A DNA stretch of 64,000 nt from Frederiksenia canicola (GCF_011455495.1 NZ_CP015029.1:248001-312000), one strand, 5' to 3'. Shown: positions 29,501 through 39,724, counted from the stretch's first letter. Notes: generated by a model from the sequence alone, not told the origin. Numbers and translations are program-made.

Positions 29501-32134
29501 TTATACTCTCCGTCTGCGTTGATTCGACGCAACACCGAAAATCAGCAGTAACGCAGGGAAGAACATAAGTTCTTTCGGTAGCGAGTCTTGCGGAAGGGCA
29601 ACTTCGAGAATTGTTTGATCCCAGTTCAGCCCTGCTTTTGCGGCAGGCGAGTCGATTTCCACATTATCGATCAAAATCTTCGGCGATGGATTACCGACAA
29701 ACTCGATCTTTTCACCAGTATCAAGCAGCGTTAAACCAAGAGCTTTAACACGATCTTCGCCGCTTTTTCCTTCAGGCACTGCCAATTGTGAATAAAATTC
29801 GATCTCCTTGCCGTATGGGTTTAGCCCTGCCACTTTTAAGGTTAGCGTTTGCCCCACAGTTGCTTTTTCGAGTTCTTGCTGCAACTGAACGGGTTCAATA
29901 TAGCGTGCCGTTGGCGAGATCTTTTCCATAAAGAAGCCTGGGCGGAACAAGGTAAACGCCGCTAACAATAAAATCAGGGTTTCCCACCATTTATTGCGGG
30001 CGAAGAAGTAGTTCATTGTTGCAGCGGTAAAAACTAAAATCCCGATGGTTGCCGTGATGAACACCAAAATGCCCTTCGCCCAGCTGACATCAATTAACAA
30101 TAAATCGGTGTTGAAGATGAACAGGAATGGTAGTACCGCCGTTCGCAAGCTGTAATAGAAGGCTTGCACCCCAGTTTTGATTGGGCTGCCTCCTGAAATC
30201 GCTGCGGCAGCGAAAGACGCTAAGCCAACGGGCGGAGTGACATCTGCCATAATACCGAAGTAGAATACGAACAAGTGGACGGCAATCAGCGGTACGATCA
30301 AGCCGTTTTGTTTACCAATCTCGACAATCACCAACGCCATTAAGGAAGAGACCACGATGTAGTTGGCGGTAGTCGGCAAGCCCATTCCCAGAATTAAGCT
30401 GAAAATCGCCACTAAAATTAGCATCAACAAAATGTTGCCCATTGAGAGCATTTCGATGATGCCAGAAAGCTGCACACCAAAACCAGTCAGTGCCACCACG
30501 CCAACGATAATTCCCGCTGTTGCGGTAGCGATACCGATACCGATCATATTGCGAGCACCGGCTTCCAAGCCGTCCACTAATTCCTGTACACCTTGTTTAG
30601 CCAGTGCAAGTTTGTTGGTATTTTCGTGGCGGAAGAAAGCCAGTAAAGGACGTTGGGTAATCAAAATCACCGCCAACGCCATTGTGCCCCAGAAGGCGGA
30701 GAGCCCTGGCGACATCCGTTCGATCATCAAACACCACATCAACACGACGACAGGCAGTAAGTAGTGTAAGCCAGCGTTCACCGTCGGTTTCGTGGACGGT
30801 AATTTGACGATTTTCGCATTCGGATCATCGGGCTCTAAATCTGGGAAGCTTGCCACACGGCGAATTAACCCTAAGTAAACGGCAGTTAAAAGCACGCATA
30901 CAATAGAGAACGCGTAATCAGGAGTGACGGTTTTAATCCAACCTAACCCAAAATCCATTGCAAAATAGACGATGCAGATCACCAAGAAACTGGCCAGTGC
31001 ACGAATTAAGGTAATATAAATCGGATTTGGCGGATCAGTGCGTGGTAAGCCTTTCAAACCAAGTTTTTGAGCTTCAAGATGGACGATATATACCAACGCA
31101 ATATACGAAATAAACGCAGGCAAGAATGCGTGGGTGATCAACTGGCTGTATGGCATATTGACGTATTCAATCATCAAAAAGGCGGCAGCCCCCATCACTG
31201 GCGGCATAATCTGCCCGTTTACTGACGAGGCGACCTCTACCGCACCTGCTTTTTCCGCACTCAAGCCAACCCGTTTCATCATCGGAATAGTGAACGTCCC
31301 TGTCGTCACCACATTGGCAATGGATGAACCCGACACCAAGCCTGTTAATGCCGATGAAACCACCGCTGCTTTACCGGGTCCACCGCTGAAATGCCCTAAA
31401 TATGCAAAGGCGGTTTTGATAAAGTAGTTGCCCGCACCCGCCTTGTCGAGCAAGGCACCGAATAGCACGAATAAGAACACATATTTGGTCGAAACCCCTA
31501 ACGCCACGCCAAACACCCCTTCAGTGGTGATCCACTGTTGGTTAATGATTTGCGATAGCGAACCTGAACGGTGGCTGATGATCCAATCCGTCGGCAAAAA
31601 CTGCCCGAAATAGTTATACAGCAAAAATACACCCGCAATAATCACCAACGGCAAGCCAAGGCTACGGCGACAAGCTTCTAACAATAGCAAAATGCCCAAA
31701 CAGCCTGCGATAATATCCTGTGTATTTGGGGCACCAAAGCGAGTCACTAATCCTTCATAAAAGAACAGATAATATGCCCCTAAAAACGCCCCAAGCGTTG
31801 CAAACATCCAGTCTTGATAAGGCACACGGTGTTTTGGCGAAGTGGCAAAAGCGGGGAAAGAGAGATACGCAAGGAATAAGGCGAATGCCAAATGCACCGA
31901 ACGAGCTTTGGTATCATCAATCACCACATTCAGATCCCACCCAATGTTGCGGATCACTTCTTGCAACCAAAACGGAAACGGCGAGGTGTAATAAAGTTGG
32001 AATAACGACCACAAAATCGCCGTTACCACAATCAGCTTTTTGGTGAATCCACTCGGATTACGCCCCCCCGAATCGTTCGAGGCGACCATATCTTGTAGAT
32101 CATCAAGGGTTGCTGTTTTTTCTTGTACGGACAT
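29501..32134 (-). CDS. TRAP transporter fused permease (TAXI type) with DUF3394 tail
   Basis: The start is ATG 32134 (MSVQEKTATLDD) with AGGA six bases upstream. The 877-residue protein fuses the small and large TRAP membrane subunits: about 16-18 membrane helices, the large-subunit signatures GLVSGSSIANVVTTGTF and GMGLPTTANYIV, and a C-terminal DUF3394 domain (residues about 760-850) with a PDZ-like SPAAKAGL segment. TRAP systems import organic acids with a sodium gradient. Its binding protein gene lies upstream at 32273 and the two form an operon with an uptake-signal hairpin in between. Confidence 0.9.
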   Translation of the reverse strand: MSVQEKTATLDDLQDMVASNDSGGRNPSGFTKKLIVVTAILWSLFQLYYTSPFPFWLQEVIRNIGWDLNVVIDDTKARSVHLAFALFLAYLSFPAFATSPKHRVPYQDWMFATLGAFLGAYYLFFYEGLVTRFGAPNTQDIIAGCLGILLLLEACRRSLGLPLVIIAGVFLLYNYFGQFLPTDWIISHRSGSLSQIINQQWITTEGVFGVALGVSTKYVFLFVLFGALLDKAGAGNYFIKTAFAYLGHFSGGPGKAAVVSSALTGLVSGSSIANVVTTGTFTIPMMKRVGLSAEKAGAVEVASSVNGQIMPPVMGAAAFLMIEYVNMPYSQLITHAFLPAFISYIALVYIVHLEAQKLGLKGLPRTDPPNPIYITLIRALASFLVICIVYFAMDFGLGWIKTVTPDYAFSIVCVLLTAVYLGLIRRVASFPDLEPDDPNAKIVKLPSTKPTVNAGLHYLLPVVVLMWCLMIERMSPGLSAFWGTMALAVILITQRPLLAFFRHENTNKLALAKQGVQELVDGLEAGARNMIGIGIATATAGIIVGVVALTGFGVQLSGIIEMLSMGNILLMLILVAIFSLILGMGLPTTANYIVVSSLMALVIVEIGKQNGLIVPLIAVHLFVFYFGIMADVTPPVGLASFAAAAISGGSPIKTGVQAFYYSLRTAVLPFLFIFNTDLLLIDVSWAKGILVFITATIGILVFTAATMNYFFARNKWWETLILLLAAFTLFRPGFFMEKISPTARYIEPVQLQQELEKATVGQTLTLKVAGLNPYGKEIEFYSQLAVPEGKSGEDRVKALGLTLLDTGEKIEFVGNPSPKILIDNVEIDSPAAKAGLNWDQTILEVALPQDSLPKELMFFPALLLIFGVASNQRRRRV

Positions 32135-32155
32135 AGGAATTCCTAAAAATGCGAA

Positions 32156-32207
32156 AACAAGCGGTCGGATTTTTGCAAAATTTTGCAAGAAAGTGACCGC
32201 TTGTTAA
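32156..32207 (-). other. Uptake-signal hairpin between TAXI binding protein and permease genes
   Basis: ACAAGCGGTCGGATTTT (32158) and AAAGTGACCGCTTGTT (near 32190-32206) form an imperfect stem containing two perfect uptake signals. It may attenuate transcription so that binding protein exceeds permease. Confidence 0.5.
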
Positions 32208-32272
32208 TGGACCGAAAGGGCAAAATTGCCAAAGTAAAAATCGTAGAGTGGGGTTTGACCTACCCTAGCATT

Positions 32273-33235
32273 TTATTTCAACCAACCTTTCTCTTTGTAA
32301 TAACGCACTGCACCTTCGTGAAGTGGGGCAGAAAGCGCGTTTTTGATCATATCTTCTTGTTTAAGATTTTCAAAGGCTGGGTGTAAACGTTTGAATCGGT
32401 CGAAGTTATCAAACACCGCTTTCACAACCGCATACACTTTGTCGTTATCCACATCAGCAGAAGTCACAAGTGTTGCATACACACCGAAACTTTCTACTGG
32501 GTTGTCGGTACCTTTGTATAAGCCGCCTGGGATAGTCGCTTTAGCGTAGTAAGCGTGGTCAGCCACTAATTTATCGATCGCCTCACCTGTCACAGGGACT
32601 AAGTGTGCATTACAAGATGCAGCTGCTTCTTTTAACGCACCATTTGGGTGACCAACGTTATAAGTAACGGCATCTAAGTTATTATCGCACATTACCGATG
32701 CCATTTCCGCCGGTTTTAATTCTGAAGCCACTTTGAACTCTTTATCCGTCCAACCTTTTGCGTTCAAAATCACGTTCATTGTTGCACGGGTACCTGAGCC
32801 TGGATCACCTACGTTTACACGTTTACCTTTCAAATCATCAAACGATTTAATCCCTGAATCATCACGAGCCATTACCGTAAACGGCTCTGGGTGGATAGAG
32901 AAAATCGCCCGCAATTTGTCATTTTTCTTGCCTTCAAAAGAGCTTGATCCATTATAGGCGTGGAATTGCCAGTCGGATTGCGCAATCCCCATATCCATTT
33001 GTTTATCCGCGATTGAGTTTAAGTTCGCCACCGAACCACCTGTTGAAGGAGCGTTACACTTCACCTGAGTTTTTGCCGTGTCACGATTTACTAATTGACA
33101 GATCGATTGTCCCACCACATAGTAAACCCCAGTTTGACCACCTGTTCCGATGGTGATGAATTTCTCTTCTGCGTGAGCAGAAAACGCAGAAGCCGCTAAT
33201 GTAGCAACTAATGAAAGTTTCAATAAATTTTTCAT
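32273..33235 (-). CDS. TAXI-family TRAP substrate-binding protein
   Basis: The 320-residue protein has a Sec signal peptide (MKNLLKLSLVATLAASAFSAHA) and the TAXI signatures FITIGTGGQTGVYYVVGQSICQLVN and KGKRVNVGDPGSGTR. It is the periplasmic receptor of the fused permease downstream. Substrates of TAXI systems include glutamate or other carboxylates, but none can be assigned here. A possible CRP site lies about 120 bp upstream. Confidence 0.93.
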   Translation of the reverse strand: MKNLLKLSLVATLAASAFSAHAEEKFITIGTGGQTGVYYVVGQSICQLVNRDTAKTQVKCNAPSTGGSVANLNSIADKQMDMGIAQSDWQFHAYNGSSSFEGKKNDKLRAIFSIHPEPFTVMARDDSGIKSFDDLKGKRVNVGDPGSGTRATMNVILNAKGWTDKEFKVASELKPAEMASVMCDNNLDAVTYNVGHPNGALKEAAASCNAHLVPVTGEAIDKLVADHAYYAKATIPGGLYKGTDNPVESFGVYATLVTSADVDNDKVYAVVKAVFDNFDRFKRLHPAFENLKQEDMIKNALSAPLHEGAVRYYKEKGWLK

Positions 33236-33351
33236 CTAATAGATCCTCTTGTCAGGAAAGAATAGAATAACGGTAACACCGTGTTTTCCACTAAAAAACG
33301 CTATAGATATACTCGACTTTGCCTAGATAGGCAAACGTTTTCTTTAAAGAA

Positions 33352-33367
33352 TCAGATAAAGATCACA
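33352..33367 (-). promoter_or_regulatory. Possible CRP site upstream of the TAXI-TRAP operon
   Basis: On the minus strand TGTGATCTTTATCTGA matches 8 of 10 half-site bases. It is centred about 60 bp from the start site implied by TATATC (33306-33311). Confidence 0.35.
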
Positions 33368-33402
33368 AAATTTTCACAAATTTGTTACCAGAAAGCTAAA
33401 TT

Positions 33403-34008
33403 ATGCAATTTTTTATTCCAAAAGCGTACGCTATTTTTGAAGAAGAAATCAAAAAAAGCCGATTTATTACCTATGTCCGTCATACCGAAGGCATCGATCA
33501 AGCCAAAGCCTTTTGGTCAGAAATCAAAGCGTTACACCCACAAGCTCGCCATCACTGCTGGGCGTGTGTGGCGGGTATGCCGATGGATTCACAGCAATAT
33601 GGATTTTCCGATGATGGTGAACCTTCAGGCACCGCGGGCAAGCCAATGTTGAATTACTTACTCGGCAGCGGTTTGGGGGAGATCAGTGCGGTGGTGGTGC
33701 GTTATTATGGTGGAATTTTGCTCGGCACAGGCGGATTAGTCAAAGCCTACGGCAATGGTGTGCAGCAAGCACTGATGCAGCTCGACACCATTCGCAAAGT
33801 ATTGCGAGAAAGTTACCGCTTGCAGTGTGATTACGACCAATTCCACAGTATTCAGAATTTGATTGAGCAACGGGACATTGAGCTAATTGATCAGCAGTTC
33901 GGTGAGAAAATTGAATTAACCTTTGGCATCAATCCAAGCCAACTACCTGAAATTCAAACGGAAATCACCCGACGCTTTGCGGGTAGGTTGCGTTTACAAG
34001 CGGTCTAA
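33403..34008 (+). CDS. yigZ: YigZ/IMPACT-family protein (UPF0029)
   Basis: The 201-residue protein has the conserved N-terminal IMPACT domain ([53 protein letters not shown]) and a C-terminal ferredoxin-like domain. Relatives affect translation control and proline peptide turnover, but the bacterial role is unsettled. It converges on yidD with a 15-base overlap of their 3' ends. An uptake signal covers the stop. Confidence 0.9.
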   Translation: MQFFIPKAYAIFEEEIKKSRFITYVRHTEGIDQAKAFWSEIKALHPQARHHCWACVAGMPMDSQQYGFSDDGEPSGTAGKPMLNYLLGSGLGEISAVVVRYYGGILLGTGGLVKAYGNGVQQALMQLDTIRKVLRESYRLQCDYDQFHSIQNLIEQRDIELIDQQFGEKIELTFGINPSQLPEIQTEITRRFAGRLRLQAV

Positions 34009-34305
34009 TTTTGACGATTTTTTGCAACAGCCACATTCTGCTTTTGGTGGAACGGGATCTTCCCCGCCCTCACTCAACGGATGACAACGAGCAATCCGTT
34101 TTAATGCGAGCCAGCCGCCTTTTACTCCACCATGAATGCGAATGGCATCAAGAGCATATTGAGAACAGGTTGGATAAAATCGGCAGCGGGGAGCGAGCAA
34201 AGGGCTTATCGCATAGCGATAAAAATGAACAATGCCAAGTAGCAAATAAGCGATTAGGCTGGGTCTTTGCGAGCTTGTTGGGCGAGACGAATGTGGCGTT
34301 GCCAT
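33994..34305 (-). CDS. yidD: Membrane protein insertion efficiency factor YidD
   Basis: The 103-residue protein carries the family core [28 protein letters not shown] and [25 protein letters not shown]. YidD helps the Sec/YidC pathway insert inner-membrane proteins. The start lies inside rnpA (52-base overlap), as typical. The C-terminus has an extra Cys/Lys-rich tail. In close relatives yidC follows; here yigZ converges instead, so the cluster is broken. Confidence 0.9.
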   Translation of the reverse strand: MATPHSSRPTSSQRPSLIAYLLLGIVHFYRYAISPLLAPRCRFYPTCSQYALDAIRIHGGVKGGWLALKRIARCHPLSEGGEDPVPPKAECGCCKKSSKLDRL

Positions 34306-34628
34306 AGTTTTTCGAGAGTTTCAAACAGTTCAGCGTTACTCAGTTTACCAATCCCACCTTTTGCGACAAACACAAAATCATAATTTGGTAAGTCGTGCTG
34401 TTTCAAGCGAAAACTTTCCCGCACAATGCGTTTGATACGATTGCGATCATGAGCACGTTTGAGATGTTTTTTGGCGACCGTTAAACCCAAACGGGCATTT
34501 TCGGCGTTATTTTGGCGAGCGAGAAGGGTAAGTTGCGGCGTGCTAGCCCGATTTGGCTGTTCAAAGACCGCTTTAAATTGAACGGGAGCTAACAGACGTA
34601 GCTCCCGAGAAAAAGTTAGCTTATTCAC
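34254..34628 (-). CDS. rnpA: Ribonuclease P protein component
   Basis: I chose the GTG at 34628 ([13 protein letters not shown]), which matches the length and start of family members; a longer frame to 34688 would run into rpmH. The 124-residue basic protein has the RNase P motif [18 protein letters not shown]. It is the protein subunit that aids tRNA 5' maturation. It follows rpmH by 28 bp and overlaps yidD. Confidence 0.92.
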   Translation of the reverse strand: MNKLTFSRELRLLAPVQFKAVFEQPNRASTPQLTLLARQNNAENARLGLTVAKKHLKRAHDRNRIKRIVRESFRLKQHDLPNYDFVFVAKGGIGKLSNAELFETLEKLWQRHIRLAQQARKDPA

Positions 34629-34656
34629 ACTGGGTGTTTCGGCTTGCTTATTGCAA

Positions 34657-34791
34657 TTATGCAGATAAGCTCTTACGACCTTTAGCACGACGACGTGCTA
34701 ATACTTGACGGCCGTTTTTCGTTGCCATACGAGCACGGAAACCGTGAGTACGAGCACGTTTTAATACTGATGGTTGAAATGTACGTTTCAT
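34657..34791 (-). CDS. rpmH: 50S ribosomal protein L34
   Basis: This 44-residue gene reads [20 protein letters not shown]... and ends GRKSLSA. It is complete and standard for L34. First gene of rpmH-rnpA-yidD. A promoter with good spacing lies at 34856-34884. dnaA, which is often upstream, is absent; nhaA diverges instead. Confidence 0.97.
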   Translation of the reverse strand: MKRTFQPSVLKRARTHGFRARMATKNGRQVLARRRAKGRKSLSA

Positions 34792-34855
34792 TGCTTCTAC
34801 CTAAAAATTTAAAATTGGCAAATACCAAATAAGGAACATAAAAAATAGAGTGCGG

Positions 34856-34884
34856 ATTTTACCGATAAAGAATCAAAAGATCAA
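34856..34884 (-). promoter_or_regulatory. rpmH promoter
   Basis: On the minus strand TTGATC (34879-34884) and TAAAAT (34856-34861) are spaced by 17 bp. The leader to the rpmH start is about 58 bases. Confidence 0.65.
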
Positions 34885-34899
34885 GGTAAATACCGAAAA

Positions 34900-34915
34900 T
34901 TTGTGTTTGATCACA
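34900..34915 (+). promoter_or_regulatory. Weak CRP-like site between rpmH and nhaA
   Basis: TTTGTGTTTGATCACA has one perfect half-site (TCACA) and 3 of 5 bases in the other. It lies about 85 bp before nhaA; regulation is uncertain. Confidence 0.25.
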
Positions 34916-34992
34916 CTTTGCTTAATTGAAATAGATTTCTTTATTGAAAGAATTTGCTACTATTATTCACGAATACATTATAGGAGTGACTA

Positions 34993-36174
34993 ATGATCAA
35001 TAAAATCAAAGACTTTCTTAAACTTGAATCCGCAAGCGGTATGTTACTGCTCTTTTTTGCAACCGTAGCAATTGTATTGGCCAATACCCCTTTTAGTAAT
35101 CTTTATTTCGATTTTCTTGAAATGCCTGTGAGCATACAAATTGGGCTTTTTAGTATTCATAAACCCTTAATTATGTGGGTAAATGATGGATTCATGGCGG
35201 TCTTCTTCACATTAGTTGGTTTAGAAGTCAAACGAGAGCTACTTGTTGGTGCACTCTCTAGCTATCAGCGAGCCATTTTCCCAGCCATTGGTGCCGTGGG
35301 TGGTATGGTTGTACCAGCACTGATTTATTGGGTCATGAATGCAAACATTCCTGAGCATCATTCTGGGTGGGCGATTCCAATGGCAACCGATATTGCGTTC
35401 GCATTGGGCGTTCTCGCCTTACTCGGCAAACGTGTGCCTTTTGCGTTGAAGATTTTCCTTCTTGCACTGGCGATTATTGATGACTTAGGTGCCATTGTGG
35501 TTATCGCCATTTTCTTCTCCAATGATCTGAGCACCACCGCTTTAGTCTCTGCTGGCATTGCTATTGTTGCACTTGTCGTATTAAATAGGATGAAAGTCAG
35601 CGCTTTATGTGCTTATATTGCGGTTGGCGTGATTTTATGGGCCTCCGTGTTAAAATCAGGCGTTCACGCCACGCTGGCAGGCGTGATTATTGGTTTTTGC
35701 ATTCCACTCAAAGGCAAAAATGGGGAAGAGCCATTGCATGACTTTGAACACATGCTTGCACCGTGGTGTTCTTTCATTATTTTACCTCTTTTCGCATTTT
35801 GTAATGCTGGCGTTACCTTATCTGGCATGGGCGTAAGCAGTTTCACCTCTCCATTAACCTTAGGTGTCGCTTTTGGTTTAGTGATAGGAAAAGCACTTGG
35901 TGTCTTTAGTTTCAGCTATTTAGCAGTGAAACTGGGCATAGCAAAACTCTCTGAAGGGATCAATTTCAAGCAAATTTTTGCGATTTCCGTCTTGTGTGGA
36001 ATCGGTTTCACCATGTCAATGTTCTTAGCGGGACTCGCTTTCGGTGGGGAGGAAACAGATGGTAAATTTATGTCTCTCGCTCGGCTCGGCATCTTGATGG
36101 GTTCCTTTATTTCGGCAATTGCGGGCTACTTCTTACTCAAAGCTTGCACCAAACCGGTGAGCAAGAAAGCCTAA
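34993..36174 (+). CDS. nhaA: Na+/H+ antiporter NhaA
   Basis: The 393-residue protein has about twelve membrane helices and the key aspartates of Nha[15 protein letters not shown] and [13 protein letters not shown], with the paired DD that binds sodium. It exports sodium in exchange for protons at the inner membrane and aids survival at alkaline pH or high salt. AGGAG is placed 8 bases before the ATG. It is transcribed alone and ends at an uptake signal followed by a bidirectional terminator. Confidence 0.96.
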   Translation: MINKIKDFLKLESASGMLLLFFATVAIVLANTPFSNLYFDFLEMPVSIQIGLFSIHKPLIMWVNDGFMAVFFTLVGLEVKRELLVGALSSYQRAIFPAIGAVGGMVVPALIYWVMNANIPEHHSGWAIPMATDIAFALGVLALLGKRVPFALKIFLLALAIIDDLGAIVVIAIFFSNDLSTTALVSAGIAIVALVVLNRMKVSALCAYIAVGVILWASVLKSGVHATLAGVIIGFCIPLKGKNGEEPLHDFEHMLAPWCSFIILPLFAFCNAGVTLSGMGVSSFTSPLTLGVAFGLVIGKALGVFSFSYLAVKLGIAKLSEGINFKQIFAISVLCGIGFTMSMFLAGLAFGGEETDGKFMSLARLGILMGSFISAIAGYFLLKACTKPVSKKA

Positions 36175-36209
36175 CAAGCGGTCAGTTTCGCACCCTTTTT
36201 TGCAAATCA

Positions 36210-36246
36210 AAACCCCATACGGCTACAGGCGGTATGGGGTTTCTCA
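36210..36246. terminator. Bidirectional terminator between nhaA and ddc
   Basis: AAACCCCATAC (36210-36220) and GTATGGGGTTT (36232-36242) form a perfect 11-bp stem; both strands give a T-rich tail. Confidence 0.85.
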
Positions 36247-36259
36247 TTTTAACAAGCAC

Positions 36260-37792
36260 TTAGTCAATCGCTGGGGTGTATTCACCTTTTGCAATCGCCT
36301 CTTTAATACGATCAGCTTCGCTTAACACTTGAGCTAATAACGCTTGAACGTTTTCAAGGGTAGCGATTGGGCTTAGTGTGGTCATTTTGAGTGATTGCAC
36401 ATCGCCCACTTTGGTAACACCGATATTCGCTTCACCACGTGCAAAGAGCTCATCGGCAACATTTTGGTTTAAGCTATCAATAAATTCTGTTGGATAGCCT
36501 TGCGGTACAACTCGGAATAAAACAGAAGCAAATTGTGGCTCAACTAAAAGTTCTAATCCATCAGTGGCTTTGATGTAATCCGCCACTTCACGAGTGAGTT
36601 TTACGCCATGGTCGATCATTGAACCATAAAGTTGCTCGCCGAGAGCTTCAACGGTGAACCACAGTTTTAACGCATCAAAACGGCGTGTCGTCTGTAACGA
36701 TTTTGCCACTAAATTTGGCACGCCATGCTGTTCATCATACTCTGAGTTGAGATAGTCCGCTTTGTAGTCGATGTATCGGTACTCTTTTTCATCTTTGAGT
36801 AAGAAAGCACCACAAGAGATACTTTGGAAGAAGTGTTTGTGGAAATCGAGTGTTACGGAATCCGTTAGCTCAATGCCATCTAAGAAGTGGCGATATTCAT
36901 TTGAAAGCAGTAATGCACCGCCCCAAGCTGCATCAACGTGCATCCAAATGCCGTATTGATCGGTAATGGCACGAATTTCTTTCAGTGGGTCGATAGCACC
37001 CGCATCAGTTGTACCCGCGGTTGCCACCACACAAGCGACAATTTTTCCGCAAGCGGTCAGATCGTCGATGGTTTTTGCAAGAGCATCAACATCCATTTGA
37101 GCGTTGTCATTGCAAGGTACGGTCACAACAGACTGGAAGCCCATTCCCATCATCGCCATATTTTTTTGCACAGAAAAGTGGGCGTTTTCTGAACAGATTA
37201 CTTTGACTTTCTGCATCGCATCGGCAGGGATCCCGTCACGCTGAACCGACCATTCTGAGCCATCTTCATTTTTCCAATGTTTTGCAATGCAAGCATCACG
37301 AGCAAGCAACACGCCCATTAGGTTAGATTGTGTACCACCAGAGGTGAATACGCCCGCTTGTCCTTTGCCATAGCCAACTTTTTCACGCAGCCACTCAATT
37401 AATTGTACTTCCATTAACGAGCCAGCAGGGCTTTGATCCCAAGAGTCCATTGATTGGTTGGTCGCGTTAATCAGCACTTCTGCGATCTGGCTTGTGACCA
37501 TTGTCGGGCAATGTAAGTGTGCTAATGAGTGCGGGTGATGCACTTTTAAGCTTTTGTTTAAGAATAGCTCAACTAAACGGTCGAGTGATTTTTCAACACC
37601 AAAGCCTTCTTGGGTTGGATTAAATGCGATTTCTGAACGAAGTTGTTTGATCGAACCGCCAGTGTACATTTTTTCATTTTTTAGCCAAGCACTGACCGCT
37701 TGTACGGCGGTATTCATTGCGCTTTGGTAGTCTGCAATCGCATTTGCATTGTTGCAGAACAGAGCTTGTTTGTGTTTTGAGAGAGTTGTCAT
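36260..37792 (-). CDS. ddc: L-2,4-diaminobutyrate decarboxylase
   Basis: The start is ATG 37792 ([11 protein letters not shown]) with AGGAAA upstream; an open frame of 55 codons further up reads through a palindromic repeat and is not coding. The 510-residue PLP-dependent group II decarboxylase has [12 protein letters not shown] and the lysine motif [17 protein letters not shown]. It makes 1,3-diaminopropane from the product of Dat, encoded just upstream. The pathway is known in Haemophilus and Acinetobacter. Confidence 0.94.
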   Translation of the reverse strand: MTTLSKHKQALFCNNANAIADYQSAMNTAVQAVSAWLKNEKMYTGGSIKQLRSEIAFNPTQEGFGVEKSLDRLVELFLNKSLKVHHPHSLAHLHCPTMVTSQIAEVLINATNQSMDSWDQSPAGSLMEVQLIEWLREKVGYGKGQAGVFTSGGTQSNLMGVLLARDACIAKHWKNEDGSEWSVQRDGIPADAMQKVKVICSENAHFSVQKNMAMMGMGFQSVVTVPCNDNAQMDVDALAKTIDDLTACGKIVACVVATAGTTDAGAIDPLKEIRAITDQYGIWMHVDAAWGGALLLSNEYRHFLDGIELTDSVTLDFHKHFFQSISCGAFLLKDEKEYRYIDYKADYLNSEYDEQHGVPNLVAKSLQTTRRFDALKLWFTVEALGEQLYGSMIDHGVKLTREVADYIKATDGLELLVEPQFASVLFRVVPQGYPTEFIDSLNQNVADELFARGEANIGVTKVGDVQSLKMTTLSPIATLENVQALLAQVLSEADRIKEAIAKGEYTPAID

Positions 37793-37816
37793 GGATTGTT
37801 TCCTAAAGGGTAAAAT

Positions 37817-37954
37817 TCTGCCCCCGCTTGCGGGGGAAGTGGTTGAGCCGTAGGCGAAACCGAAGGGGGCATTTGCAAATTTTTCAACAAATTTGACCGC
37901 TTGTTGCCCCCTACCCCTGCTTCGCAGGGTACTTCCCCCGTAAACGGGGGCAGA
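37817..37954. repeat. Nested palindromic element between dat and ddc
   Basis: TCTGCCCCCG (37817-37826) pairs with CGGGGGCAGA (37945-37954), and CGGGGGAAGT (37831-37840) with ACTTCCCCCG (37931-37940). Inside, AGGGGGCA (37864-37871) pairs with TGCCCCCT (37905-37912). An uptake signal (about 37895-37903) lies near the apex. The 138-bp unit looks like a dispersed intergenic repeat that can fold into a long hairpin in the dat-ddc transcript. Confidence 0.7.
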
Positions 37955-37973
37955 CATTTATTATTTTTTACGA

Positions 37974-39338
37974 TTAAGAACGTGTTACTTTCAACGCATC
38001 TTGTACTGATTGTGTGAAGCGTTTGATCATTTCTTCACATTCTGCTTGAGTGATGATCAGTGGGCAAAGGATACGCACAACGTTACCGCCACGTCCGCCA
38101 CGCTCAAGTAATAATTTGTTTTTGAAGCACGCTTTTTGAATTTCAGCGGCTAACACACCGTCGGCTGGGTAAGAACCAATGCGATCTTGTGGTTGGCGCT
38201 CATCAACAATTTCAATACCAAGCATTAAACCTTTACCACGCACGTTGCCGATACAACCGTAGGTTTCTGCTAATTTTTTCAATTCTGCTTTTAGGAATTC
38301 ACCACGCTCTTCCGCATTTTTCGCTAGGTTTTGCTCTTTCATCACTTTTAATGAAGCGTAACCTGTTGCCATCGCCAGTTGGTTACCGCGGAATGTGCCT
38401 GTGTGTCCTGCTGGTTGCCACGCATCAAACTCTTTCTTAATGGCAAGTACGGCAAGTGGTAAGCTACCGCCCACTGCTTTTGACATCACCACCACATCTG
38501 GCTCAATGCCGGCGTGTTCAAAAGCGAACATTTTGCCTGAACGACAGAAACCTGCTTGAACTTCGTCTAAAATTAACACGATGCCGTGTTTTTTGGTCAC
38601 TTCACGGATTTTTTGTAACCATTTCACTGGTGCGGTTACTACGCCGCCTTCGCCTTGGATTGCTTCAAGAATCACTGCTGCAGGTTTAACGACACCACTT
38701 TCAACATCTTCAATAAAGTTTTCGAAATAGTAAGTTAAGGCTTCAACACCCGCTTCGCCACCAATGCCTAATGGGCAACGGTATTCGTGCGGATATGGCA
38801 TAAATTGCACGCCAGCCATTAAGTTTTGAACTGCATTTTTTGCGTTGAGGTTACCTGTCATGGAAAGTGAACCATGGGTCATACCATGGTAGCCACCAGA
38901 GAATGAGATTACATTGCCACGACCAGTATAAGTTTTAGCTAATTTAATCGCGGCCTCTGTACCGTCTGCACCTGATGGTCCGCAGAATTGTAAGCGGTAT
39001 TCGCCTTTCGGGAAGAATGAGAGTAATTCTTCGGTGAATGCGTCTTTTAATGGAGTGGTTAAATCTAACGTATGTAATGGTAAACCGCTCGCTAAGACAT
39101 CTTGAATCGCTTGGATTACCGCTGGGTGATTGTGCCCTAGGGCTAATGTTCCTGCACCGGCTAAGCAATCAAGATACTCATTGCCTTCTACGTCCGTTAC
39201 CCAACAGCCTTGTGCTTTGGCAATGGCTAAAGGTAATTTACGTGGGTAACTACGCACGTTCGATTCCATTTCGTTTTGGCGAGTTAAGTAGTATTCGTTG
39301 GTTGCTTGGTTAATTGGATTAACAGGCGTGTTTGTCAT
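37974..39338 (-). CDS. dat: Diaminobutyrate--2-oxoglutarate aminotransferase
   Basis: The 454-residue class III aminotransferase has [52 protein letters not shown] and the PLP lysine in [15 protein letters not shown]. It converts aspartate semialdehyde and glutamate to 2,4-diaminobutyrate. It forms a unit with ddc downstream, though the 180 bp between them holds a large palindrome. Upstream is an unusually structured leader of about 190 bases. Confidence 0.95.
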   Translation of the reverse strand: MTNTPVNPINQATNEYYLTRQNEMESNVRSYPRKLPLAIAKAQGCWVTDVEGNEYLDCLAGAGTLALGHNHPAVIQAIQDVLASGLPLHTLDLTTPLKDAFTEELLSFFPKGEYRLQFCGPSGADGTEAAIKLAKTYTGRGNVISFSGGYHGMTHGSLSMTGNLNAKNAVQNLMAGVQFMPYPHEYRCPLGIGGEAGVEALTYYFENFIEDVESGVVKPAAVILEAIQGEGGVVTAPVKWLQKIREVTKKHGIVLILDEVQAGFCRSGKMFAFEHAGIEPDVVVMSKAVGGSLPLAVLAIKKEFDAWQPAGHTGTFRGNQLAMATGYASLKVMKEQNLAKNAEERGEFLKAELKKLAETYGCIGNVRGKGLMLGIEIVDERQPQDRIGSYPADGVLAAEIQKACFKNKLLLERGGRGGNVVRILCPLIITQAECEEMIKRFTQSVQDALKVTRS

Positions 39339-39371
39339 GATATGAATAGACCTTCTATAAGAGGTGAAAAA

Positions 39372-39520
39372 AATAAGTCGGGTGCCTTGCGGAAAGCCTA
39401 AGCTTTCTTATCCTGAAAGATAAGATGCCTTGGGGCATTTGACTCGCTACTTATTAAAAAAAGCGTTTCAGCTTTTTTGTTTTTGCCCTATTTGATCCCC
39501 AAGGAATGGGATAGGTTGGA
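39372..39520 (-). ncRNA. Candidate structured cis-regulatory leader of dat-ddc
   Basis: On the minus strand AATAAGT (39449-39455) pairs with ACTTATT (39372-39378), enclosing three directly abutting hairpins: ATGCC-CCAA-GGCAT (39425-39438), CTTATC-TTTCAG-GATAAG (39407-39424) and AAAGC-TTAG-GCTTT (39393-39406). A run of T follows the closing stem. Upstream are AAAAAAGC-TGAAAC-GCTTTTTTT (39456-39480 region) and a CCTAT/ATAGG hairpin near 39486-39515. The layout is that of a junction aptamer plus terminator. I recognise no known riboswitch class. Confidence 0.45.
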
Positions 39521-39683
39521 AACAACATCTTAAACATAGAGCTATATTTAAGGCGGCTAATGGTACATTCTTTTAACAAAAATGAAAGGGATTTTTGACA
39601 ACAAGCGGTTAGTTTCTACCCATTTTTTGCAAATTTGCTCCACAAAAGGCAAACGGTTGCCAACTCGTAAAATTCAGCAATAA

Positions 39684-39708
39684 AAAACCCAGCTTTCGCT
39701 GGGTTCAA
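39684..39708 (-). terminator. rpmB-rpmG terminator
   Basis: AACCCAGC and GCTGGGTT enclose a 4-base loop, and the minus strand continues in a run of T. Confidence 0.9.
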
Positions 39709-39724
39709 TTCGCTAAGAAACAAA

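Larger units (their letters stand above)
39339..39724 (-). other. 386-bp non-coding region: dat leader and rpmG terminator
   Basis: No credible gene is present. From right to left on the minus strand it holds the rpmG terminator (39688-39705), one uptake signal near 39601, an AT-rich stretch likely to hold the dat promoter, and the structured leader (39372-39520). Confidence 0.7.

Noticed and set aside
37817-37954. CRISPR-like array
   Set aside because: The repeats are inverted and nested, not direct repeats with unique spacers.
39372-39455. tRNA gene
   Set aside because: Size and closing stem fit, but there is no TTCRA T-loop, no D-loop GG and no CCA-type end; the hairpins abut without normal spacing.
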